Below, piece after piece: positions 1 to 6,978 of a DNA stretch of 7,593 nt (its first letter is position 1; each line of letters opens with the position of its first letter). The DNA lies in the NCBI GenBank assembly GCA_016650435.1, contig JAENVT010000348.1:1-7593 (forward strand). Direction: 5' to 3'. This stretch comes from Ilumatobacteraceae bacterium. GTDB taxonomy: Bacteria > Actinomycetota > Acidimicrobiia > Acidimicrobiales > Ilumatobacteraceae. The position numbers and the translations under genes are program-made. Below the pieces are notes generated by a model, which searched no databases, was not told where the DNA came from, and was given only the letters and a program-made list of their open reading frames with translations.

Positions 1-2
1 CC

Positions 3-896
3 ACGGTGGCCGCTCTCGTGCCGGCACACGAACGGCTCGTACGCGTCGCCACTGGGCTCTACGCAATCGCCTGTGTCGCCGCCTTCGTCGTTCCGACCCC
101 GCTCGGCGCCAACATCACCCGATTCGGGATGTATGCCGCAGCGCCAGTCGTGCTGGCGACCGCCACGTCACGTCGAATCGCGTTGGGTGCAACGGTCGCG
201 GTGATCGCCTGGTGGCAATGGTCGCCGGCACTCGACGCGATCTTGCGTGCCGGTCGAGATCCCTCGACCAGCGAGGCGTACTATCGGCCGCTGCTCGCCT
301 TTCTCCACTCCGCCAACACCGAGCCGGCGCGTGTCGAGGTTGTACCCACGAAACGTCACTGGGAATCGGCGTTCGTCGCGATCGAGGCGCCCATCGCCCG
401 AGGCTGGGAACGACAGCTCGACGAGCGCTTCAACCCCCAGTTCAACGAGCCCGGCCTGACCTCCGACAGCTACCGCCATTGGCTGCTCGATTGGGGCGTG
501 CGATACGTGGCCTTGCCGGACGCCTCCCTCGATAGTTCCGGCGAACAAGAGGCCGCGCTGCTCGCCGGAGGACTGAGCTTCCTGCGCCCGGTGTACACCG
601 ACGCACACTGGAAGGTCTGGGAGGTGATCGATTCCACAGGTCTCGTCGACGGGCCCGCCCAAGTGGTCGGCATCGGTGTCGACACCGTCACCTTGCAGGT
701 GCAGAGCATCGGCGACGTACTCGTCAGAATTCACGGGTCGACGTTCTGGAACGCTGACCCGGTGACATGTGTCGAGACCACACCAGACGGATGGATCCTC
801 CTGCGAAACGCGCGGCCGGGGCCGTTGCAACTCTTCCTCGACGAGACCGCCTTCGTACCCGACGCCAATCATTGCCCGACGTCTCCGCGGGGGTAA
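3..896 (+). CDS. Polytopic membrane protein, C-terminal part (5' end outside window)
   Basis: The reading frame is open to the left edge, so this is the 3' part of a longer gene. The GTG at 6 lies inside it and has no ribosome binding site in view. About 298 residues are visible. The first ~70 hold two or three hydrophobic segments (around GLYAIACVAAFVVPTPLGAN, MYAAAPVVLATAT and IALGATVAVIAWWQW), followed by a soluble domain of about 220 residues. That domain carries a conserved-looking block (NPQFNEPGLTSDSYRHWLLD, then GVRYVALPDASLD) and later HWKVWEV. From memory, this pattern of membrane segments ending in a 'PLG.N..R' helix plus a 'WL...GVRYVALPDA' domain occurs at the C-terminus of large actinobacterial membrane proteins that resemble GT-C-type glycosyltransferases. 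The catalytic half is not visible, so the activity is not assigned. It converges on the flavoprotein gene with only 40 bases between stop codons and no clear terminator. Confidence 0.75.
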   Translation, partial: TVAALVPAHERLVRVATGLYAIACVAAFVVPTPLGANITRFGMYAAAPVVLATATSRRIALGATVAVIAWWQWSPALDAILRAGRDPSTSEAYYRPLLAFLHSANTEPARVEVVPTKRHWESAFVAIEAPIARGWERQLDERFNPQFNEPGLTSDSYRHWLLDWGVRYVALPDASLDSSGEQEAALLAGGLSFLRPVYTDAHWKVWEVIDSTGLVDGPAQVVGIGVDTVTLQVQSIGDVLVRIHGSTFWNADPVTCVETTPDGWILLRNARPGPLQLFLDETAFVPDANHCPTSPRG

Positions 897-936
897 CGGT
901 TTCAAAACGCCGTGGCGGTGATCCGAACGGTGGCTC

Positions 937-2304
937 TCAGCCGGCGGGGTCGATGTTCTGATTGAGGTGGAAGACGTTGTCGGGGTCCCACGTCCGCTTG
1001 AGTGCGACGAGCTGCTCCCAGTTCGGTCCATATGCCGCGCGGATGCGCTCGGGCTCGTCGGCGGCCAGATAGTTGGCGTACACCGCGTCGGTCATGTGGG
1101 GCGCCAGCGCGTCGAACGTGGAACGGATCCAGGCGATGTTCGATTCGTCCTCGGTCGGGTCGAGCCACTCGCCGGTGAGCACGAGGTTGTATCCGGGTTC
1201 GCGGTGCGGGTACGCCGTCGCGGTCGGATCAATGCGGGTGACCGCTCCGTGGAAATGCTCAATGACCAATCCGCTCATCGGTGACGGCACGCGCTCGAAC
1301 GCGTCGACGAGCAGACCGATCACGTCGTCCGAGAGCTCCTTGAAAAACGCCGACCGCCAATAGTTGCGGGCGCCCTTGGGGAACGCTGCGTCGAGAAGGG
1401 TGTTCATCACCGGATACGGCATCGGGCCGATCAGATCCACGGCCGGTGTCCCCACCGTTCGCAACGGTGCGACGAGCGCCTCCCCGGTAGCCATGTCGCC
1501 GCAGTGGCACACCGGCACGGCGACGATCTTGTGACCCGAGCCGTCGGGTGCGTGGACGAGCCCGAAGAAGCTGACGAACTCGTCAGGCGGATCGGCGGTT
1601 GCCTCCTGGTAAGCCGCAAAAACCGGCAGGGCCTCGGATAGGGGGTAGGCCACTATCCCGCCGAGGATCGTGTCGAGCGGATGCGTCTCAAACTCGAGCG
1701 ACGCCGCGATCCCGAAATTACCACCACCTCCACGCAGCCCCCAGAACAGCTCGGGATCGGTGTCTTCGCTGACCTGGAGCACCTTGCCCTCGGCCGTGAC
1801 GAGCTCGACCGACGTCAGATTGTCGACGGCCATCCCGAAGCGACCCATCAGCCATCCGATCCCGCCGCCGAGGGTCAACCCGGCCACGCCAGTCGTCGAG
1901 ACCACGCCACCAGTCGTCGCCAGCCCATGCTGGTGAGTCGCCCGGTTGTAGTCGTTCCAGGTGGCGCCGCCCTGAACGCGTGCCCTGCCCCGGGCCGGGT
2001 CGACGTAGCTGCCACGCATCTTCGCCAGATCGATCATGACGCCGCCCTCGGTGACGGCCTTCCCGGCGACGTTATGCCCGCCCCCGCGAGTCGAGATCTC
2101 GAGCCCCTCGGCTCGGGCGAAGCGCACCGCGTCTGCGATGTCGGCGGTGTTTGCGCACCGAGCGATCAGCGCAGGTCGCTTGTCGATGAGACCGTTGTGC
2201 ACAGCCCGCGCCTCGTCGTAGCCGGCATCATTGGGCTCGATGACCTTGCCGGAGAACTGGCTACGGAACCCGGTGACTGAGTCGGCCGAAAGTGTGAGAC
2301 TCAT
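937..2304 (-). CDS. FAD-binding oxidoreductase, berberine bridge enzyme-like (PCMH/VAO fold with BBE domain)
   Basis: A 455-residue flavoprotein of the vanillyl-alcohol oxidase superfamily, expected to oxidise a small organic substrate with FAD and probably O2. The substrate cannot be read from the sequence. Residues ~40-210 form the FAD domain. STRGGGHNVAG holds the expected histidyl-FAD attachment site (His77), and residues 136-150 (STTGVAGLTLGGGIG) are the pyrophosphate loop. The position where bicovalent relatives carry a cysteine appears to be Val135, so flavin attachment is probably through one bond. FWGLRGGGGNFGI follows. The last 47 residues (YANYL, ERIRAAYG, LVALKRTWDPDN, LNQNI) are the BBE signature. 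Length is normal for the family. I start at the ATG at 2304, which has GAGGGGG five bases upstream. A 36-codon in-frame extension to 2412 is Ser/Arg-rich and unlike the family. There is no signal peptide, so it is cytoplasmic. It is divergent from the permease gene. Confidence 0.93.
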   Translation of the reverse strand: MSLTLSADSVTGFRSQFSGKVIEPNDAGYDEARAVHNGLIDKRPALIARCANTADIADAVRFARAEGLEISTRGGGHNVAGKAVTEGGVMIDLAKMRGSYVDPARGRARVQGGATWNDYNRATHQHGLATTGGVVSTTGVAGLTLGGGIGWLMGRFGMAVDNLTSVELVTAEGKVLQVSEDTDPELFWGLRGGGGNFGIAASLEFETHPLDTILGGIVAYPLSEALPVFAAYQEATADPPDEFVSFFGLVHAPDGSGHKIVAVPVCHCGDMATGEALVAPLRTVGTPAVDLIGPMPYPVMNTLLDAAFPKGARNYWRSAFFKELSDDVIGLLVDAFERVPSPMSGLVIEHFHGAVTRIDPTATAYPHREPGYNLVLTGEWLDPTEDESNIAWIRSTFDALAPHMTDAVYANYLAADEPERIRAAYGPNWEQLVALKRTWDPDNVFHLNQNIDPAG

Positions 2305-2309
2305 TGTTT

Positions 2310-2316
2310 CCCCCTC
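2310..2316 (-). promoter_or_regulatory. Ribosome binding site of the flavoprotein gene
   Basis: On the minus strand GAGGGGG lies five bases before the ATG at 2304. It decides the start of the flavoprotein in favour of this ATG over the upstream in-frame ATG at 2412, which would place this Shine-Dalgarno inside the coding region. Confidence 0.7.
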
Positions 2317-2390
2317 GTCCAGACCCCGGAACCCCCCGGTGGCTGTGGCCGACCGTACTCCTCGAGAGTTAGTCGCAGTGGACCGGGGAG

Positions 2391-2399
2391 AATTTATCA
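2391..2399 (-). promoter_or_regulatory. Candidate extended -10 element for the flavoprotein gene
   Basis: Read on the minus strand this is TGATAAATT, a TGn followed by TAAATT, which fits the actinobacterial TAnnnT -10 pattern. It is the only AT-rich spot in the 248-base divergent intergenic region. It would start transcription near 2384 and give a leader of about 80 bases. No convincing -35 is seen at 17-18 bases (the hexamer there reads CTCTGG). This is a tentative call from motif and position only. Confidence 0.35.
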
Positions 2400-2457
2400 A
2401 ACTGCCGGCCATGCCAGAGCATTACGCCGCCGGGAACCACGCTCATCGATCGACTGC

Positions 2458-2480
2458 GAGGTGGGAGCACCTCCCGGTGC
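2458..2480. promoter_or_regulatory. Two overlapping inverted repeats upstream of the permease gene
   Basis: GAGGTG-ggag-CACCTC (2458-2473) is a perfect 6+6 inverted repeat. GCACC-tccc-GGTGC (2467-2480) is a perfect 5+5 repeat that shares bases with its right arm, so the two hairpins exclude each other. A third short dyad, GTGGT-t-ACCAC, sits at 2505-2515. They lie 40-95 bases before the permease ATG in the divergent region, where an operator or 5' leader structure would be expected. Function is inferred from position alone. In GC-rich DNA short dyads also occur by chance. Confidence 0.3.
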
Positions 2481-2552
2481 TTCGGGTTTCGACGCATCTC
2501 GAGGGTGGTTACCACGCTGGTCGGCGTCGAGGGCGCGTGTCAGGCTCGTCTG

Positions 2553-4997
2553 ATGATTGGTGTCTGGCTGCGGTACGTGACGGGCGTGCGCCGTTCGTGG
2601 CGGTCGTGGACCGTGTTGGCAGTGCTGTGTGGCCTGACGCTTTCGCTCGCCCTTGCCGCAGCCGCCGACGCACGCCGCACGTCCACGGCGTTGGAGCGTT
2701 ACCTGTCGACGTACCACTCTCCCGACGCCGCCGTGGCGATGGATCAGACCCTGTACTCGCCGGAGCTGGTCAGCCAACTGTTCGACCAGGTCGACCGGCT
2801 GCCACAGGTCAGCGTGGCGGCGCATGTGCGGGGTGTCTTCCTCGAAGTGATGGACGAGCAGGGCCAGTTCGTCAAGGCGTTCGATTTTGGGTCAGCGGTC
2901 GGCAAGCTCGTCGACGAAGCGGCTATCCACGAGGTCGGCACCTTCCAATTGTTCGGCGGCCGCTATCCGGCGCCGGACCGCCCCGACGAGGTGATGGTCA
3001 ACCGAGAAGCCATCGCCGCCGGCGGGTGGTCGATCGGCGACCAGCTCGACTCGATCCGGCTTTTCCGGAGGAGCGATTTCGACGAAGAAGGCAATGCCGA
3101 TCTGACCAAGGGCGAGCCCCTGCAGGTGACGATCGTCGGTGTCGCACAACGGCCGGACGAACTGCTCGATGACACTGGCGGACGGGTACCTCAGGTCTAT
3201 CTCTTCCCGGCATTCGCGCGGGCGCACGACGCGTTTGGCTTCTACCTGATCGACTACGTCCGTTTGCGAAATGGTGCCGCGGATGAGGCCGCCTTCCAGA
3301 AGGACGCCGCGGCGATCTCGTCGGGCACTGAGCAAGATCCGCTGCAGTACTCGTCGTTCACCGACGCGACGCGGCACTCAGATCAGGCACTGCGACCACA
3401 GGTCGTGGCAATCTGGTTGTTGGCGGCCGTCCTCCTCATCGCGGCGATGTACTTCACGGCACAGTCGATGGCTCGCTCGCTCCGGACCCACTACGCCGAT
3501 CTCGCTGCACTGCGCGCGCTGGGCATGTCGAGGCGGTCGATCGCTCTCGCCATCACGATGCATGCCGCAAGCATCACAGTGGTCGCGGCGGTGGTCGCGG
3601 CTGTCGGCTGCTGGGCATCCAGCATCGTCACGCCGTTCGGTGCCACCAGCGATGTCGAACCGGATCCTGGTCTCTACCTCGACGTGTCAGTGATGGCCGT
3701 TGGTGCAGCGATCATCATCGTCGCGGTCTCGACGATGCTGCTGATCTGGAGCTGGCGCCTCGCCGGCCGGATAGGGCAGCCATGGGGTTCGGACAGCCGG
3801 GCGGCAACGGTTGCGTCCATCGGCTCGGTTGGACTCGTCGGGCGACTCAGGACGGGCGTCTTGACCACTACCGCCGCGCGATTCGCGTTTCAGTCGTCAT
3901 CGGACCGCAACTCTGCTGCGGTTCACGGTGTGACCGGCAGCGCCGCGCTCGGCATCGCGCTGTTCGCCGGAGGGCTTGCGTTCGCATCGAGCATCCAGAC
4001 GGTGCTGGAAACACCGGCAGCGCATGGGTGGAACTGGGATGTCGCGATCGTCAACAACTTCGGCGCGATCCCAGACGATGCAGTCGAGTTCGTCACGAAT
4101 GACGATCACGTCGACGAGTTGACAGCGTTCACGACTGGCATGCTGACGATCGCGGGTCACCGAGTCTTCTCGCTCGGCATCGACCAGAAGCTCGGCGCTG
4201 TCTACCTGTCGCTCACCGACGGACGCCCTCCGCAATCGGCGGACGAGATCGTGCTGGGTGCGTCCACCTTGCGCGCCACAGGGCGATCGATGGGCGACAC
4301 GATTGATGTCGTCACGCCCAACGACACGCGTGAAATGACCATCGTGGGACTCGCGACGTTTCCACCGATCGGCTCCGCCCGGTTCGGTTCGCTATCGCTA
4401 GGCGATGGAGCGGCAACCATCGCATCGGTGCTTCCGACCACCGACCCGTCCGGTACGTACAGCGGCGCACTCGTCCGCGTCCGAGATGGATCCAGGGCGA
4501 CCGATGTCGCCGCCCTGCGTGTGATCATCGCCGGGTTGGGCTGCACAGATTCCGGTTGCTTCCTCACGGATGCACAACCACCACAGCTCGCCGGTTACGC
4601 GGAGTTGAGGTCGATATGGGTGCCGTTCGGCTTGGCGCTCGGCAGTCTCGTTGCGGTCCCGTTGGGCTACGGCGTCATCTCCAGCGTTCGGGCGCGCCGC
4701 AGGGAGCTCAGCATCTTGCGCGCCATGGGCATGAGCCAACGTCAGGTCTCGGCCGTCGTCATCTTGCAGGGGCTCTCGATTGTCACCGTGAGTGCTATCG
4801 CCGGTGTCGTCCTCGGCGTCGTTGCTGCCGGAGTCGCCTGGGGCGTCTTTTCTCGCTCCGTCGGCGTCCACTGGCCGCTAGGTGTTCCCAAGCTGGCATT
4901 CGCCTTGATCGTCGCAGGTGCGTTGGTGATTGCCTTGCTGATATCGATGGTTGTCGCCGTATCACCGTCGGCGCGTCGGGCCGAATCCCTGCAGTGA
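2553..4997 (+). CDS. FtsX-like ABC transporter permease (two-lobed, 8 predicted membrane segments)
   Basis: An 814-residue inner-membrane protein of the MacB/FtsX/LolC type, which normally works with a cytoplasmic ABC ATPase to drive envelope processes or export. Predicted membrane segments are at about 19-40, 283-304, 336-357, 379-400, 461-482, 688-709, 736-766 and 781-803. Two external domains (about 41-282 and 483-687) each contain a similar block (GGRYPAPDRPDEVMVNREA near 135; DGRPPQSADEIVLGAS near 556), so the protein is an internal duplication. Cytoplasmic coupling helices are visible twice: LAALRALGMSRRSI (317-330) and LSILRAMGMSQRQV (719-732). The start is the ATG before IGVWLRYVTGVRRSW, the usual N-terminus of this family. 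A GTG at 2505 would add 16 atypical residues. No Shine-Dalgarno precedes the ATG; CAGGCT at 2541-2546 is a weak -10 at leaderless spacing. No ATPase gene adjoins it. Cys664 and Cys669 lie in the second external domain. Confidence 0.92.
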   Translation: MIGVWLRYVTGVRRSWRSWTVLAVLCGLTLSLALAAAADARRTSTALERYLSTYHSPDAAVAMDQTLYSPELVSQLFDQVDRLPQVSVAAHVRGVFLEVMDEQGQFVKAFDFGSAVGKLVDEAAIHEVGTFQLFGGRYPAPDRPDEVMVNREAIAAGGWSIGDQLDSIRLFRRSDFDEEGNADLTKGEPLQVTIVGVAQRPDELLDDTGGRVPQVYLFPAFARAHDAFGFYLIDYVRLRNGAADEAAFQKDAAAISSGTEQDPLQYSSFTDATRHSDQALRPQVVAIWLLAAVLLIAAMYFTAQSMARSLRTHYADLAALRALGMSRRSIALAITMHAASITVVAAVVAAVGCWASSIVTPFGATSDVEPDPGLYLDVSVMAVGAAIIIVAVSTMLLIWSWRLAGRIGQPWGSDSRAATVASIGSVGLVGRLRTGVLTTTAARFAFQSSSDRNSAAVHGVTGSAALGIALFAGGLAFASSIQTVLETPAAHGWNWDVAIVNNFGAIPDDAVEFVTNDDHVDELTAFTTGMLTIAGHRVFSLGIDQKLGAVYLSLTDGRPPQSADEIVLGASTLRATGRSMGDTIDVVTPNDTREMTIVGLATFPPIGSARFGSLSLGDGAATIASVLPTTDPSGTYSGALVRVRDGSRATDVAALRVIIAGLGCTDSGCFLTDAQPPQLAGYAELRSIWVPFGLALGSLVAVPLGYGVISSVRARRRELSILRAMGMSQRQVSAVVILQGLSIVTVSAIAGVVLGVVAAGVAWGVFSRSVGVHWPLGVPKLAFALIVAGALVIALLISMVVAVSPSARRAESLQ

Positions 4998-5030
4998 CTG
5001 GAGCGGCGCCGCGTACTGTCGCCACCCGAG

Positions 5031-5060
5031 TCTGTGGCCGCCCCGCGGGGCGGCCACAGA
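5031..5060. terminator. 30-bp perfect palindrome, probable bidirectional terminator
   Basis: The arms TCTGTGGCCGCCCCG and CGGGGCGGCCACAGA are exact reverse complements with nothing between them, giving a 13-bp stem with a CGCG loop if folded as RNA. It lies 33 bases after the permease stop and 27 bases beyond the stop of the convergent propeller gene, so it can serve both. Neither strand has a U-tract after the stem, which matches the U-less hairpin terminators proposed for actinobacteria. Confidence 0.75.
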
Positions 5061-5087
5061 GCTACTGAAAAATGTATGTCTAGTGCC

Positions 5088-6248
5088 TCAGTCGTCTTCG
5101 ACAATTTTGAGCAGACGGCCACCGGTGAACATGCCATCGGTGACGTACACCGTGCCGTTCTTGTCGACCACGACACCGCCGGGCTGCGACAGCTGGCCTT
5201 TGGCAAGCTCCGTGCGGCGGTCGCCCTTGCCGTGGTCGTCCTTTCGTCGGTGACCGTCGTCGTCGCCGCGGCCCCGCGTGGTCACTTCGAGCAGGACGGC
5301 CGGCGGGAACTCACCGGTCGCAAAGCCTTCCTCAAAGGCCGACGTGCCGGCAGCAGCGAGCTCGTAGACGTACAGCTTGCTGCCGCTCTTGTTGAACGCG
5401 ATGTCCTGGATGGACGTGAATCCGGTCTTGTACAACGTGCAGCTGTGCGTCGAATCCGGAGTGTTCACCGAACACGTCGCACCTACGGCGTCGGACTTGA
5501 TCCGCCAGATGTTGGAAGAACCGGGCCGGAACGGAAAGCCCTTGAGCTCGCCGACGTACAGCGCGCCGTCGGGCCCGACCGTGACGGTGGTCGGCACCGC
5601 TTCGGCGGTCTGTGTCGGCTCAGGGAATCCGGGCAGATGGTCGGTGGAGATCGTTTCGAGATCGAATCGAGCGACCGTGGTGGGAATTCCGTCCGGTGTG
5701 ACCCGAACGAGATCGTTGTTCGCGGCATCGGTGAAGAGCGCGTCGCCGTTCTTGTCGATCGTCAGCCCATAGGGGTTCGATTCCGTGGCGAAGTCGTCCT
5801 GGTCCGCCGGATCGGGATCCCCGGCCTGGTAGGCGAAGATGTCGAGCACCGGCACCACGGTTCCGTCAGCAAGTTGGTGCAGAAGCAGCGCTGGCGACGG
5901 CGGATCTTCGACTGCGGCCACGATCGCCCATCCCGTACCGTCGAGAGGGCTGATTGCCACGTCGACCAGGCTCGCGGGGTCGGTGACCGGTGTGACGTCG
6001 CCCTTGTTGGCACCGTGCAGGTCGTAGACCAGGACCGGGTCGGGCGGGCCGAACGCGCCCTGGGCGATCACAAGATCGCGATCGGTGTTCACGGCCAGGC
6101 CCTTCGGTGAGTTCAGCCCGTCGAGCAGAAGCTTGGCGGATGACTCGTCGTCATGGCCGTCGTCGGCTGAAGCGCTCATCGGCGCCGCAGCGATGCCCAG
6201 CAACGAGACCGCACCGATCAATCCCGCAAGTCTTGTGAATCGTCTCAT
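5088..6248 (-). CDS. Exported ScyD/ScyE-family beta-propeller protein
   Basis: A 386-residue secreted protein. Residues 1-28 are a Sec signal peptide (RR near the start, hydrophobic core LAGLIGAVSLLGIAAA, cleavage expected after Ala28 in SASA). The mature part shows NHL-like propeller strands: LNSPKGLAV (45-53), ESNPYGLTIDKNGDALFTDA (156-175), VPTTVTVGPDGALYVGEL (218-235) plus KGFPF, TGFTSIQDIAF (275-285) and QPGGVVVDKNGTVYVTDG (355-372). The ESNPYG, GPDGALYVGEL-GFPF and TGFT-I-D-AF blocks are those I associate with the ScyD/ScyE family, named after cyanobacterial scytonemin-cluster genes. No scytonemin gene lies nearby, so its role is unknown and the family name implies no pathway. Cys259 and Cys270 could form a disulfide outside the cell. 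A highly charged Asp/His/Arg/Lys/Gly stretch (325-345) interrupts the last blade, and the mature N-terminus is also acidic (DDGHDDES). The start is the ATG at 6248 with AGGAG six bases upstream; a TTG codon just before it is a poorer choice. Confidence 0.9.
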   Translation of the reverse strand: MRRFTRLAGLIGAVSLLGIAAAPMSASADDGHDDESSAKLLLDGLNSPKGLAVNTDRDLVIAQGAFGPPDPVLVYDLHGANKGDVTPVTDPASLVDVAISPLDGTGWAIVAAVEDPPSPALLLHQLADGTVVPVLDIFAYQAGDPDPADQDDFATESNPYGLTIDKNGDALFTDAANNDLVRVTPDGIPTTVARFDLETISTDHLPGFPEPTQTAEAVPTTVTVGPDGALYVGELKGFPFRPGSSNIWRIKSDAVGATCSVNTPDSTHSCTLYKTGFTSIQDIAFNKSGSKLYVYELAAAGTSAFEEGFATGEFPPAVLLEVTTRGRGDDDGHRRKDDHGKGDRRTELAKGQLSQPGGVVVDKNGTVYVTDGMFTGGRLLKIVEDD

Positions 6249-6254
6249 CAAAAA

Positions 6255-6259
6255 CTCCT
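6255..6259 (-). promoter_or_regulatory. Ribosome binding site of the propeller gene
   Basis: AGGAG on the minus strand ends six bases before the ATG at 6248. The in-frame TTG at 6251 would have only three bases of spacing, so the ATG is the better start. Confidence 0.75.
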
Positions 6260-6284
6260 ATTTCTCTGAGTCGTCCGTGCCGCA

Positions 6285-6313
6285 ATTATGCAGCCTGGGT
6301 GGGCCGGCGTCGA
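6285..6313 (-). promoter_or_regulatory. Candidate sigma-70-type promoter of the propeller gene
   Basis: On the minus strand TCGACG (6308-6313, four of six matches to TTGACA) is followed after 17 bases by CATAAT (6285-6290, five of six matches to TATAAT), with TG upstream of the -10. Transcription would start near 6278 and leave a leader of about 30 bases holding the AGGAG site. Read by eye, not tested. Confidence 0.5.
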
Positions 6314-6367
6314 GTCCTGCATGCGGCCGATCGCAGATCCGCCGCAGCGACGACACAAGTAGGCGTC

Positions 6368-6373
6368 TAGCGT
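6368..6373 (+). promoter_or_regulatory. Candidate -10 element for leaderless DinB-family gene
   Basis: TAGCGT fits the actinobacterial TAnnnT -10 pattern. Six bases separate it from the GTG at 6380, so transcription would begin at the start codon itself. No Shine-Dalgarno is present in the GC-rich bases between, and no clear -35 is seen. Confidence 0.5.
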
Positions 6374-6379
6374 GGCGCG

Positions 6380-6907
6380 GTGCCCGACGTACCGTTCGCG
6401 GTCCCGCTGTTCGATCCCGAGGTTGCGCCTTACGGCGGTGACGAACGCATCGTGATCAGCTGGCTGCTCGACTACCACCGGCATGTGCTGCTGCGCAAGA
6501 TCGATGGAATCACCGAGCAACAAGCGCGAACGACCATCGCCTCGAGCGATCTGACGCTGCTCGGTTTGGTACGCCACCTCGCCGGGGTTGAGCAGTACTG
6601 GTTTGGCGAGGTCTTCCTCGGATTGAGCGAGATCTCGCATTGGGACGACCCGGACGATCGCGACCGCGACTTCCATGCGCTCGAGAGCGACACGTTGGCT
6701 GATGCGCTCGTTGTTCTGCATGCCGAGATCGACCGCGCTCGCCAAGTCTCGTCCACAGCATCGTTTGATGCGACGGCGGTTGGTCGGCGCGAGGGTCAGC
6801 GTGTCAAATTGCGCTGGATCATGGCGCATCTCGTTGAGGAGTATGCCCGCCACTGTGGCCACGCAGATCTGCTCCGGGAAGCAATCGACGGCAAAACAGG
6901 CGACTGA
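6380..6907 (+). CDS. DinB superfamily protein, DUF664 type
   Basis: A 175-residue cytoplasmic four-helix-bundle protein of normal family length. Characteristic blocks are LLDYHRHVLLRKIDGIT (29-45), LTLLGLVRHLAGVEQYWFGEVF (58-79), LRWIMAHLVEEYARHCGHAD (144-163) and the ending LLREAIDGKTGD. In the DinB fold a metal sits between a helix-2 histidine and residues of helix 4. By pattern comparison these are probably His66, Glu154 and His158, with Glu in place of the more usual His at the middle site. Several actinobacterial DinB relatives act as mycothiol-dependent enzymes or in stress resistance, so a thiol-linked role is possible, but no substrate can be named. The GTG start gives the usual N-terminus. 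No ribosome binding site is present and a TAGCGT -10 stands at leaderless spacing. It is divergent from the propeller gene and converges on the diguanylate cyclase gene with 71 bases between stops. Confidence 0.9.
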   Translation: MPDVPFAVPLFDPEVAPYGGDERIVISWLLDYHRHVLLRKIDGITEQQARTTIASSDLTLLGLVRHLAGVEQYWFGEVFLGLSEISHWDDPDDRDRDFHALESDTLADALVVLHAEIDRARQVSSTASFDATAVGRREGQRVKLRWIMAHLVEEYARHCGHADLLREAIDGKTGD

Positions 6908-6978
6908 ATCTCGGGCCCCTGACTCTCCAGGATCGCCACGCTGAGTCCGCCGTCGTACACATACGTTGCAGCGGGTGA
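6908..6978. other. Convergent intergenic gap without a clear terminator
   Basis: The bases between the DinB-family stop and the diguanylate cyclase stop contain only short imperfect dyads, such as CGCTG/CAGCG with a loop of over 20 bases and the palindrome GTGATCAC across the cyclase stop codon. I see no stable hairpin and no U-tract on either strand. Confidence 0.4.

Noticed and set aside
897..936. Possible terminator between the membrane protein and flavoprotein genes
   Set aside because: Only a CGCC/GGCG pair with a two-base loop is present, too small and tight to support a terminator.
168..1031. A 287-codon minus-strand open frame opposite the membrane protein gene
   Set aside because: It overlaps two well-supported genes, has low-complexity Ser/Arg/Pro composition and no family resemblance.
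2305..2412. N-terminal 36-codon extension of the flavoprotein
   Set aside because: The GAGGGGG site precedes the downstream ATG at 2304, the extension is unlike the family N-terminus, and it would span the intergenic promoter region.
2231..3172. A 313-codon + strand frame across the divergent promoter region and the permease start
   Set aside because: It runs out of frame with the permease and antisense to the start of the flavoprotein, and its Arg-rich product has no recognisable motif.
3579..3602. Tandem near-identical 12-mers (GTGGTCGCGGCG then GTGGTCGCGGCT)
   Set aside because: They encode VVAAVVAA in a membrane helix of the permease and are explained by hydrophobic codon repetition.
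5034..6110. A 358-codon open frame on the + strand opposite the propeller gene
   Set aside because: It is an antisense shadow created by GC-rich codon use. Its product is rich in Arg, Val and Gly with no recognisable domain, while the minus-strand frame has a signal peptide, ribosome binding site and family motifs.
6317..6336. Partial dyad CTGC...GCAG around GCGGCCGATC in the 6249-6379 divergent region
   Set aside because: Only the outer four and inner three base pairs match, so it is not distinguishable from chance in GC-rich DNA.
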